Below, piece after piece: positions 54,931 through 64,000 of a stretch of DNA of 64,000 nucleotides. Each line of letters opens with the position of its first letter. The stretch's first letter is position 1. The translations under genes were made by a program, and so were the position numbers. The notes under the pieces were generated by a model. It did no database searches. It was not told where the DNA came from and saw only the letters and a list, made by a program, of their open reading frames with translations. Source of the DNA: Odontocerum albicorne (Eukaryota > Arthropoda > Insecta > Trichoptera > Odontoceridae); NCBI GenBank assembly GCA_949825065.1, contig OX463855.1, positions 39,194,301 through 39,258,300 on the forward strand. Reading direction: 5' to 3'.

Positions 54931-55474
54931 TTAGGTAACCAAAAAAGTTCGTGTTGTTGTCAACTACGAGTTTCTCAACACAGACCAAACAATTACGGGT
55001 GAGATATACTCTACGCAGCTCAAGCGTGTACAGGAGGCGTTACTTCAGATACAGTCAGGATAAGGTTAATCAAAAGAAAATTCCGATAACGAAAAAGATA
55101 CATAATTAATTCTTCATTATAAATAGCGCAAGGTAGTCAAGTGACTTATCGCCAGAAAAAAAAATTATAAACCACTTCTGCGAAGTACGTTATTTTACCA
55201 CATCTTTTCCAAATGCCACAGATATATTACGGCACACTTCAGCAGCTTTTGAACCATGTTTAATTTCATGAAAAAAACATGTTTAAAATACAATTTTAAA
55301 AGGGTTTAAAATAACAATACAAAAGTACATACTTAGTCAACGCGTACTGATTGACTGATTCATATCAGTGTTAAATGATACACACAAAAAATTTGGGCTC
55401 TGCAAGTAACGACAAGATACAAGTCCTTGCAGCGGACTCGATTGAAAACTGCACGATTTTTTTTAGTTACCTAA
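54931..55474 (+). mobile_element. short mariner derivative with TTAGGTAAC ends
   Basis: The left end TTAGGTAACCAAAAAAGTTC and the right end (inverse TTAGGTAACTAAAAAAAATC) lie between TA dinucleotides. Inside, EFLNTDQTITGEIYSTQLKR resembles the mariner stretch after the first catalytic aspartate ('ELL.P.QTI....Y..QL.RL'). 544 bp, no complete gene. Confidence 0.65.
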
Positions 55475-55954
55475 TAATTCGTTCAACATAAAGATATGCA
55501 CTTTCAATATAACACAAGGTTTATAGAGTATTATTTAATATACACACATTTTGATTGACAAATTGATTTCATGCGTCAAAAAAAAATTGATTCGAATGAA
55601 ATTTAGATTAATATTTCCAAAAACAAAAAAAATTACATAATAAAGATTCAATATTAATATAGGTTGCAATTACGCCAACTGTAAAATGAGAATCTCAAAT
55701 GTATGACAAAGATCAAATTGCATTTTTTTGTGATACACACTTTTTGAGATTCGATGTTCGTGAACTAGCCTATAACACGAGCCATAGACTTGCTCACATG
55801 ATACATGAGTAAAAATTGGTTAATGTTTTTATAAGATAAATAGGACTGAAAACCAGAGATAATAATATCATAAAAAAATAAATGAGTTTAAAATATAGAT
55901 ATAAAAATTTAATTAATAATGTTTGTATAAAATTATATTTATAATATAAAATTA

Positions 55955-56350
55955 AAACACAGTTACTTTGTTATACTTCACTTTATTTATTGCAATTCAC
56001 AATGCATTTCAACAATTACAGCGTCGTAATTTATTAATTACAGTGTTGTTGTGTTGTTCATGATAAAATAGAATAAAAGTGTCTATACAAAACAAAAATA
56101 TCATAAATAATCAATTAAATTTATTCTCTTCTCTACTTCTAGCTCTATTCTTCCTTAGTACCATAAACAATAAATAGTAAAGACACTTTTACTCTATTTT
56201 ATCATATGAACAACACACGTAATGGTGTAATTAACATATACTCCAGTTCTTGACAACTCACCTGATGACACAGCGAGTGTTGAAATGCGTTGTGAGTTGT
56301 AATAAGTAAAGTGGAATTAAACAAAGTAACCGTGCTTTAATTACGGAGTT
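55955..56350. mobile_element. foldback element of about 400 bp
   Basis: Arms carry GTTACTTTGTTATACTTCAC and, inverted at the right, GTGGAATTAAACAAAGTAAC; inner arms share GATAAAATAGAATAAAAGTG and its inverse. No coding capacity. Confidence 0.6.
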
Positions 56351-56494
56351 CCACAAAGTGGCGCCAGAGTTATTTAAAACTAACTATAATATTTATAAAA
56401 TCATATGAAGATCATTGGCCATAATAAAGGAAATGGCTTTTTAAATATTTCAATAATCAGTTTTTTATTTTTTGAAGTATTTTATTTTGCATTG

Positions 56495-56570
56495 TATTAC
56501 ACTTTAGTCATACAACAGTACAACATGGCGAGCTTATCGCCATGTGTTAATCTCTTCCAACTGACCACAA
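56495..56570 (-). repeat. S2-type 3' hairpin tail
   Basis: ACATGGCGAGCTTATCGCCA then GTGTTAATCTCTTCCAAC, the self-complementary tail also seen at 17620 and 20656. Confidence 0.45.
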
Positions 56571-56584
56571 AGAAGTTTAAGTCA

Positions 56585-56745
56585 TATTGCTCAGAGAGAT
56601 ACAGGCAAAAGCCTAGTTTATTGAGGACACGACAAATGAAAGGTAACAAACCCAGATCCATTAAAATTGTGGGTCCTAATTAAATTATCGGTTGTTTTTT
56701 CGCAAATTGTACATTCATAAAATTTCTTGTTGTGTATAAATAAAA
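56585..56745 (+). repeat. dispersed repeat, family G copy 2
   Basis: GATACAGGCAAAAGCCTAGT ... CCCAGATCCATTAAAATTGT as in 26400-26560. Confidence 0.6.
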
Positions 56746-56749
56746 AAAA

Positions 56750-57560
56750 AAGTTTTTTTTAATCTATCGAAATATGACCATGTTTCAAAGTTTCGAAACA
56801 AACTTCAATGACTTAAGATCAGGCAGTAAAGGAACTTTGACATTCTGTCAACATTATTTTGAGTGCTTCATGATTCCAATTTATCTTCACGAAAAATAAC
56901 AGTTTCTTTCCGAACATGAATTTTCTCTTCATCAGGCGATAAGAGACTCTTTTGCATATCAACACATACCACGACATTTTCAATTGTTGTTCTCATTTAA
57001 TGAATTCCTTTTCTCTAGTTCTATCATTAGTCATTTGTTAGTTTTTTACTTAAATTTAAACGAATATACGTGTATATGTAATTTTTTCTTTTTGGAAAAG
57101 CTGTCATGGATTGAACAGTAGAATATATCCAAGATTTAACCAACTTGCATCGACTAGTATTACCAACTTGACCATGGAAGTCATAATTGTTGTATGAGTT
57201 TTATTATACAAAATATAATGTATTTTATTTATTTGAACCTATGGTAGATTTGGACCATAAAAATAATTAACTATATTCAAATTAAAATTCAGAATTTTCA
57301 ATTGAATGATTTATAGTTGTTGATAAATAATTTAAAATGGTCAAAAAACATCCTTACATAGAATGTATCGAGTTATTAAAAATATGTCCAATGGTTCAAT
57401 CAACTTCTTTACATCTTCTTTTATTTACATTTTAATTTTATTGAGATCTTACTAATTTTAATGTAATAAGCTTGTCTTACAAACTCAACTGACATTTACA
57501 GATAATATTTTCATCTCAAAGAAAGGTAAGTATATATATTCGTATATTATTTTTTACATT
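56750..57560. other. AT-rich intergenic DNA with a SINE head remnant
   Basis: The only recognised item is an S2-like SINE head on the minus strand near 57105-57205 (CTTCCATGGTCAAGTTGGTA). Confidence 0.3.
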
Positions 57561-57566
57561 CTTCAT

Positions 57567-57737
57567 ATTGAACAGCTGTCATGTACAAGTGATAAATCAT
57601 AACGAATATTGAACAGCTGTCATGTGCAAGTGATAAATCATAACGAATATTGAACAGCTGTCATGCGCAAGTGATAAATCATAACGAATATTGAACAGCT
57701 GTCATGTGCAAGTGATAAATCATAACGAATATTGAAA
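57567..57737. repeat. 41-bp tandem repeat, about four copies
   Basis: Unit ATTGAACAGCTGTCATGTGC plus AAGTGATAAATCATAACGAAT. Copies are nearly identical, suggesting recent expansion or ongoing homogenisation. Confidence 0.85.
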
Positions 57738-57987
57738 TCAATCTGATTTTCAGTCCCAATAACAAAGCTAGTCGAACAACGACCATAAACAAACCAAGAT
57801 GATACGAAAATTGGACAACTTGACAAAAACGTTCCTAAATATATAACTGATAACATTTTTTTAATAGATTTTATTGCTTTTATAGTATGTTCTAAACTTT
57901 TTTATGAACCGCCCACTTTACAATCCAGTCTGATTATTGAATTGATTCAATTGTCTCAATTCAAGTCACAATTATTTAGAAACAAGT

Positions 57988-59961
57988 CTACCGATAGATA
58001 AAATACGCTTCAACTTCCATTGGACATAATGCCTGTGGTTTGTAAGGCTCCACCTGGTGACCGAGATGAAGGAAGGACAAAGACGAATTCCGCAAATCAT
58101 CAATTTCGCTTATAGGAACTATTTCACCAACTTTGATCTGAAAAAGAAAATTATATAGACATTTTAATTTATTTTTATCAAACACTGTTTATTCCACTTT
58201 TTTGTAACGCTATAACCCTACCGGTTTCAAGGCTTTCACCTCATCTTCAGGGGAGCACAAACAAGACTAAATTCTGTTCGAACTGGTACCGATATACACG
58301 GTTGGGGACTGAGGGGTAAGGGAGGCATGGGACGATTTCGGCCAAGAGCGGAGAGATTTTTGGGTTATAATTGTTTACCAGATGTTCGGATCGATGTACT
58401 GACTTAGAAATTTCTAGGGCCTCTAATCTGTTGGCGAGCAAAAAAGTGGAATAACGAACAAAAAAGTGGAATAAACAGTGTTTGATAAAAATAAATTACA
58501 ATGTCCTTAAACCTCTACAACGTTAAAGCCTTAACTATAAACAACAAAATTATAAAGTTATAATAATATATTAAAAAGCCATAAAGTATACTGTCCTCAG
58601 CAAGATACAGGCAAAAACCTAGTTTACTGGGGACACGACAAATGAAAGGGAACACACCCAGATCCATTAAAATTGTACACATTATATTACCTGTCGTTTT
58701 TTCACAAATTATGTGTTTATATAAATTTCTTGTCATACGAGGGGAGGTCAATAAATTCGCGGAATGAAGGGGTTAAGGGAGGGGGCGGTAGTGCGCCCAT
58801 AACATGACTCATTATTAGTATATTCACCAAGTTTTAGTCTAATTTTGACAGCATTGTTTAAGATGTCGTCAGGTAAGTATGTCAAACGTTAATAACATCC
58901 CATGTATGGAAAAAAATTGAGTATCGTGCCGTCATTGAGTGTCTCACAAAACAAAGGAAAACACCTCAAATCATTTTGGAAGACATGTTAGCGGTGTACG
59001 TGGACTGTTGTCCTGGAAAAATGATGGTGTACAAGTGGCATAGTCTTTTTAAGCAAGGGAGAGAATCTTTTGAAGATGACCTCCGACCAGGACAGCCTGT
59101 TGAGGCTACTTCTACAAACATCGTCAAAAAAGTAGAAAAACTTGTGTTGGAAGATACCCGCCTAAACAAACAACAGCTTGCAGAGATGGAGTAACAGCTA
59201 AAACCATTTTGAATATCCTCAATCAGCATCTAGGGATGTCAAAAGTCAGTGCAACTACCCAGAATGCTCGCGCTACTTCAAAAACAACAATGTGTCGAAT
59301 GTTTGGACCTCTGCAGAAGGTAGTAGTGTTTACACTATTTTGCATGAACATTTGGTCTTAAAAAAGCTTTTTTCCAAATGGGTGAAGCGTTTGCTCACAA
59401 TGGAACAGAAACAACAACGCATCGATGATTCAGAGCGAAATAAACAGGAGTTTTTGCGTCGGTATGTGACAATGGATGAAACTTAGATCCACCACTATAC
59501 TCCGGAATCAAATCGGCAGTCAGCTGAGTGGAGAGCAGCCGGTGAAAGTTGTCCGAAGCGACCTAAAACTCAACAGTCGGCCGGGAAGGTTATGGCCTCC
59601 GTATTTTGGAATGCCCATGGTATAATATTCATCGATCACCTTGAAAAAGGATCTCTTTCACCGTGTCATAAGTCGATGGTAACGAAGGGCAAATTGCATT
59701 AGTTGAGCTTCGAATTGCTTCCGCACCCACCGTATTCTCCAGATTTGGCCCTCAGCGACTATTGGCTGTTCGCAGACCTCAAAAAGATGTTCCAGATTTT
59801 GGTTCTAACTGTACAAAAGTGAAATATACAAATGAAGCACAAATTACCTGTCCGTCACCTATTGGGAATACTTTCTTTTGCTTTTCATCAGCATAACAGG
59901 TATCCAGATACTGTCTGTGTAAGACGAGGCCGCGTCCACTCTGAGTCTTACCATTCGGAAG
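57988..59961 (-). CDS. 3' end of an unidentified gene, last two exons
   Basis: Minus strand: exon 59961-59848 (acceptor TTTCAG|C, donor CAG|GTAATT) and terminal exon 58137-57988 (acceptor TTCAG|A, stop TAG). Both are in phase 0, giving 38 + 49 residues. The first reads LPNGKTQSGRGLVLHRQYLD then TCYADEKQKKVFPIGDGQ; the second IKVGEIVPISEIDDLRNSSL and ends in CPMEVEAYFIYR. Codon use and splice sites look genuine. I do not recognise the family. The intron of 1.7 kb contains Penelope-like copy F and a mariner relic. Upstream exons were not found between 59962 and 64000 and presumably lie beyond the window. Confidence 0.55.
58156..58545 (-). mobile_element. Penelope-like foldback, copy F
   Basis: AAAATTATA flanks both sides (58147-58155; 58546-58554). 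It has the long arm at the left, a short partial arm at the right (after 58441) and then the one-sided tail at the far right (CAACGTTAAAGCCTTAACT), so it is inverse to copies B-E. It lies in the intron of the unidentified gene. Confidence 0.7.
58221..58250 (-). ncRNA. hammerhead-like core in copy F
   Basis: Identical on the minus strand to the motif of copy A: CTGAAGA, T, GAGGT-GAAA-GCCTT, GAAA, CCGG. Confidence 0.4.
58588..58736 (+). repeat. dispersed repeat, family G copy 3
   Basis: Matches 26400-26560; its end (TTCTTGTCA) is cut at a TA by the mariner that starts at 58738. Confidence 0.6.
58738..59800 (+). mobile_element. mariner relic, family B, 3' truncated
   Basis: Starts after TA with CGAGGGGAGGTCAATAAATT. 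Broken frames give EYRAVIECLTKQRKTPQIIL, GRESFEDDLRPGQPVEATST, LHEHL, YVTMDET (first catalytic aspartate region) and AGKVMASVFWNAHG, then PPYSPDLA-like sequence near 59730. No right terminal repeat was found. Multiply frameshifted and old compared with family A. Confidence 0.75.
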
Positions 59962-60227
59962 CTGAAATTATATTGAAAAGATTAAAAAATTAATATTCAT
60001 ATATTATACAAATTGAAAAAAGGGAAAGCAAAGTTTCTTTGTTACAATAAATGGAACAAAATAAATTAATGGCAAAACAAATATTCAGTTAAGCTCATCA
60101 ATGGTGTTTAAGCATTTATTTCAATTTAGTAAAAACTTAAGTGAAAAAAATATTTGTCCATATTTTTTAACTTTTCTAAATCATCGATTTTTTAACTTTT
60201 CAAGTAATCGATATAATAGGGTTTTTA

Positions 60228-61061
60228 TCAGGTCTGTAAATATGAAACCGGATTTTTTTATAGAAAATACACATTTATTGTATGAAAATGGTGAAAAATA
60301 TTTTTTTCAAAGTATTGCCCATCGCTAGCTACACATTTTTCCCATCTCTCTGGCAATTTGTGAATGCCACGCCAAGAAAACTGTTGCTCTTTTGAGGCAA
60401 ACCAATCAGCCATTTTCGTAAGAAGTGAAGCGCTGCTCAGCAAGTGCGTGTCCCATCGATGCAAATAAGTTGTAATCGGATGGGGCCAAGTCTGGTGAGT
60501 AAGCCGCATGCGAAAGTATTTGCCAACTAAACGCCTCAATCGTTTCCTTGACCGGTTTTGCTGTGTGCGATGGTGCATTATCTTCTCGTGTAACATTTAA
60601 TTGATCCGCGAGTTGTTGTTGCGTTTGAGCGTCATCCTCATCCAACAATGCTTGCAATTCGGCGTCTTCAAACTTTCTCGATGGTCTTCCACGTTCATCG
60701 TTTCTCACGTCAAAATCGCCACTTTTGAATATTTTAAACCACTTAAAGCAGCACTGTGATTTACATAGAGCATGCTCACCGTAAGCTTCGACAAGCATTC
60801 GATGCGATTCTGCAGCAGTTTTCTTCAAATGGTAACAGAAAATCAATGCTGTCCGCACATCGTAGTTTTCAGACACAAAAACAGACATGTTCAACGCTAT
60901 GAAAACATATGTAGTTGTATAAAACTTGTATTGTTGTGAGTTAAAAGTCTTTGACAAATATAAACACAAGAAAAAGGCGCCAATGACGCGGTTTGACAGT
61001 CACTACATTGACAACTAGAGCCATCTATGGGCAAATTCTGGTTTCATATTTACAGACCTGG
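60228..61061 (-). mobile_element. mariner family C, internally deleted
   Basis: Ends TCAGGTCTGTAAATATGAAA and (inverse of right) CCAGGTCTGTAAATATGAAA, TA on both sides. The minus-strand gene starts at 60888 (MSVFVSENYDVRTALIFCYH), keeps the helix-turn-helix half to LADQLNVTR, then jumps into EDNAPSHTAKP, so the first catalytic aspartate is lost. YSPDLAPSDYNLF follows, and a frameshift separates the tail (KLPERWEKCVASDGQYFE). Near-direct repeats of about 120 bp flank the element. Confidence 0.9.
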
Positions 61062-61495
61062 TAACCTCGTCTATGGTGTTTAAGTATTTATTTCAATTTG
61101 GTAAAAACTTAAGTGAAAAAAATTATTATTTTTTCATATTTTTCAACTTTTCTAAATCCAAAGTAATCAGTATACCTATAATAGGGCTTTTAGGATTATT
61201 ATCATGGAGGTTTTTCTGTTGCTGTTCCTGTGGCGAAGAATGGTCTATATTTTAGTGTTATAGGTATGCGTGGTGTTTGTAGCTTTAGGAAGCATTTGAA
61301 GATCACCGCTTTTTGGGTGGTGTTATCAAAATTTATGATAGTATATGAACACTACATTACAACTAAATCTGCAAAGGTTTTTTTGTAGTTCATCTTACTT
61401 AAGTAAATTTTCTGCAGTTTTATTACAAAATATGTTTTTCTGAAGATGCAAGTAGCTAATCTAATGACCACACCCAATACTTTCCTATTCTTATA

Positions 61496-62798
61496 TTGGG
61501 CGTAAAAATTAGTTTGGTCCGTTTCCAAAAGATGGCTCTGGCTGTTATGAATGGTTCATAGTGACAGCCGATTTTGGCGGTTTTTAGAGAGGTTAGACAT
61601 CTGCCAATAATATTCAGTTTATATCGCTTTGAGTTTCATGCAAAAACCTTGTTTTGTACAGTGTTTAAAATGTCGAATTTTGTGTTAACCAAGCAGCATT
61701 TGGGGGAGGTTTTAATTTTCTGCTTTAATTGGAAGAAAAGTGCAGCTGAAGCCCATCGATTGCTTGTCGAAGTTTATGGTGACGCTGCTCTTATACTGAT
61801 AAATCATGTAGGGAATGGTTTCGACGTTTCAAGGACGGAGATTTCAGCGTCAAAGACAAGCCTCGCTCTGGACAGCCAAAAAAATTCGAGGACAAAGAAT
61901 TAGAGGCATTACTCGAAGAAGATCAAAGTCAAACGCAAGAGGAGCTTGCAGAATCATTGGGAGTGACTCAACAAGCCGTTTCCATACGATTGAGAGCCAT
62001 GGGAATGATTCAAAAACAAGAAAATTGGGTGCCTTATGAACTGAAACCGAGAGACGTTGAACGGCGATTTTTCACTTGCGAACAGCTGATTCAAAGGCAA
62101 CAAAGAAAAGGTTTTTTGCATCGGATCGTAACTGAAGATGAGAAGTGGATATTCTACGACAACCCCAAGAAGAAAAAATACTACGCTAAGCCCGGTCAAT
62201 CGTTGCCATCGACATCAACATCAACACCAAAACCGAACATACATGGTTCGAAGATCATGCTCTGTATCTGGTGGGACCAAAGGGGTGTTGTTTACTATGA
62301 GGTGCTGAAACCTGGCGATTCCATTACGGGCGATCGGTATCGGCTACAATTAATTCATTTGAGCCGTGCATTGCGAGAAAAACGTCCAGAATACGAGCAA
62401 AGACATGATAAAGTTATTCTTCTTCATAACAACGCTCGGCCTCATGTTGCAAAAGTCGTAAAAAAATATTTGGAAACGCTCAAATAGGATGTTTTACGCA
62501 CCCGCCGTATTCCCCGGACATCGCTCCTTCTGATTACTGGTTGTTCCGAAGGATGCAGCACAATTTGGCAGGTCACCGGTTCACTTCTTTCGTAGAAACC
62601 GATAATTGGCTCCAAACTTGGATCGCCTCAAAAGACGAGAAATTTTTTCGAGATGTAATTCGAAAATTGCCTGAGAGATGGGAAAAAGCAGTAGCCAGCG
62701 ATGGACAATACTTTAATTGATCTGTTTATTAATTTTGTTTAGAAATAAATGCATTTTTTAACACAAAAAAACGGACCGAACTAATTTGTACAACCCAA
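61496..62798 (+). mobile_element. mariner family D, full length, inactivated
   Basis: Ends TTGGGCGTAAAAATTAGTTT and (inverse) TTGGGTTGTACAAATTAGTT, TA on both sides. 1303 bp is a normal complete mariner length. It contains the transposase relic at 61669-62720. Confidence 0.9.
61669..62720 (+). pseudogene. mariner transposase, family D, mutated
   Basis: Starts MSNFVLTKQHLGEVLIFCFN. A frameshift near 61795 separates the first helix-turn-helix from FEDKELEALLEEDQSQTQEE. TEDEKWIFYDN holds the first catalytic aspartate. The second motif reads LLHNNARPHVA, where the family has HDN, so the catalytic aspartate is replaced by asparagine. A stop replaces tryptophan (62485-62487), with a one-base loss just after. 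PPYSPDIAPSDYWLF and KLPERWEKAVASDGQYF follow in the shifted frame to the natural stop at 62720. No product could be active. Confidence 0.9.
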
Positions 62799-62885
62799 TA
62801 TATATTTATTTTGTGATATTTCTAATCTGACAATAATAATGGGTCTGAGTCCTAAGTTAGACTGCTCTTGAGGATAGTTGCTCAC

Positions 62886-62910
62886 TATTATTATTATTAT
62901 TATTATCATA
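62886..62910. repeat. (TTA)n microsatellite
   Basis: About eight TTA/TAT triplets in a row, shortly after mariner D. Confidence 0.8.
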
Positions 62911-62929
62911 GTGATGAAAGGAAAAGTAA

Positions 62930-63353
62930 ATATGATGTATGAATAGGTAAGTAACAAAAGATTAAAGCTAAAATTGAAGAAATTTTATATTAATATACTC
63001 GTAGTATTTTTCCAGATGATAGAAGAGTTACGAGCGATATCGAATGGCATGTAGTGATAAGAAACAAAGTTAATAGGATATAATATCAAAATCTTCTAAA
63101 ATGATAGTCTACAACAGTATTTTGGTACCAACTTTGATGTATACGAGAAAAATATGTACTTGAACATGATTGAAAAGAACCGATTAAATGTTCTAAAAAT
63201 GTGTGTACTCGGAATACATGAGGTGACAATGTATGACAGAATACGAGTGAACTTAAGGCCGATGTATTAAGAAATATGAAGAAGAACCTTCTGAGATGGT
63301 TTAGGCATGTGAAACGAATGAATGAAGTCACAGAAATCGTAGGAGTTGTTCGA
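62930..63353 (+). mobile_element. LINE tail relic
   Basis: Degraded frames give FGTNFDVYEKN, NRLNVLKMCVLGIHEVTMYD and LRWF-like text, matching the LINE tails at 23640 and 50600. It leads directly into the minisatellite, whose unit starts with the last codons of this tail. Confidence 0.5.
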
Positions 63354-64000
63354 GATGTATGGATGTAAAGTAGCTTGAGAAGTAAGTGTTGAGATGTATG
63401 GATGTAAAGTAGCTTGAGAAGTAAGTGTTGAGATGTATGGATGTAAAGTAGCTTGAGAAGTAAGTGTTGAGATGTATGGATGTAAAGTAGCTTGAGAAGT
63501 AAGTGTTGAGATGTATGGATGTAAAGTAGCTTGAGAAGTAAGTGTTGAGATGTATGGATGTAAAGTAGCTTAAGAAGTAAGTGTTAAGATGTATGGATGT
63601 AAAGTAGATTGAGAAGTAAGTGTTGAGATGTATGGATGTAAAGTAGCTTGAGAAGTAAGTGTTGAGATGTATGAGTGTAAAGTAGCTTGAGAAGTAAGTG
63701 TTGAGATGTATGGATGTAAAGTAGCTTGAGAAGTAAGTGTTGAGATGTATGGATGTAAAGTAGCTTAAGAAGTAAGTGTTAAGATGTATGGATGTAAAGT
63801 AGATTGAGAAGTAAGTGTTGAGATGTATGGATGTAAAGTAGCTTGAGAAGTAAGTGTTGAGATGTATGGATGTAAAGTAGCTTGAGAAGTAAGTGTTGAG
63901 ATGTATGGATGTAAGGTAGCTTGAGAAGTAAGTGTTGAGATGTATGGATGTAAAGTAGCTTGAGAAGTAAGTGTTTAGATGTATGGATGTAAAGTAGCTT
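63354..64000. repeat. 39-bp minisatellite, about 16.6 copies to the window edge
   Basis: Unit GATGTATGGATGTAAAGTAG plus CTTGAGAAGTAAGTGTTGA. Most units are identical. A variant pair (CTTAAG...TTAAG followed by AGATTGAG) occurs at 63569 and again at 63764, exactly five units (195 bp) apart, so part of the array is duplicated as a block. The array continues beyond the window. Confidence 0.95.

Noticed and set aside
57490..57523. Tiny plus-strand exon candidate between an acceptor-like TTTACAG and a GGTAAGT donor
   Set aside because: About 24 bases long with no neighbouring exons; such pairs arise by chance.
63354..64000. CRISPR-like array
   Set aside because: Units are contiguous with no unique spacers and the sequence is eukaryotic; it is a minisatellite.

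Overview
The window looks like nuclear DNA from an insect. It is AT-rich, its genes are split by introns with standard GT-AG borders, and it carries a ZAD zinc-finger domain, which is largely restricted to arthropods. It is also packed with mariner, pogo/Tigger-like, TTAA-type, Harbinger-like, LINE, SINE and Penelope-like elements. The order cannot be fixed from the sequence alone. Nothing bacterial or viral is recognisable.

Four host genes can be supported. (1) The 5' end of a DCAF10 (WDR32)-like WD40 gene lies on the minus strand at 844-2335 and continues off the left edge. (2) A complete six-exon IFT54/TRAF3IP1 gene lies on the plus strand at 8786-19905 (694 codons), with an RFX X-box-like site 87 bp before its start codon, as expected for a ciliary gene. 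(3) A compact two-exon gene for a 100-residue ZAD-only protein lies on the minus strand at 38593-38983. (4) The last two exons of an unidentified gene lie on the minus strand at 57988-59961 and continue beyond the right edge.

The rest is layered mobile-element debris. 1-394: truncated mariner. 1620-2020: CR1-like LINE relic. 2471-3042: Penelope-like foldback. 3567-4109: Harbinger-like element with a MADF-domain exon. 4400-8330: LINE relics. IFT54 introns: TTAA element, hAT-like repeat, pogo/Tigger derivative, two SINE families, a Penelope-like foldback and an RT-bearing LINE. 20181-37513: terminal-inverted-repeat elements, mariners, Penelope-like copies and LINE relics. 39540-42090: jockey-like LINE split by a Penelope-like copy that itself holds a 1.1-kb foldback. 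44993-55474: three further mariner copies of one family, a triple nest (LINE > TTAA element > mariner) and a short mariner relic. 58738-62798: three different mariners. 63354-64000: a 39-bp minisatellite running off the right edge.

The most interesting pattern is a set of Penelope-like inserts built as inverted arms with 9-12 bp target duplications. Each carries a motif resembling a hammerhead ribozyme core (CTGANGA, one T, a hairpin, then GAAA). The same architecture recurs in three otherwise unrelated repeat families, with different but still pairing hairpin sequences.
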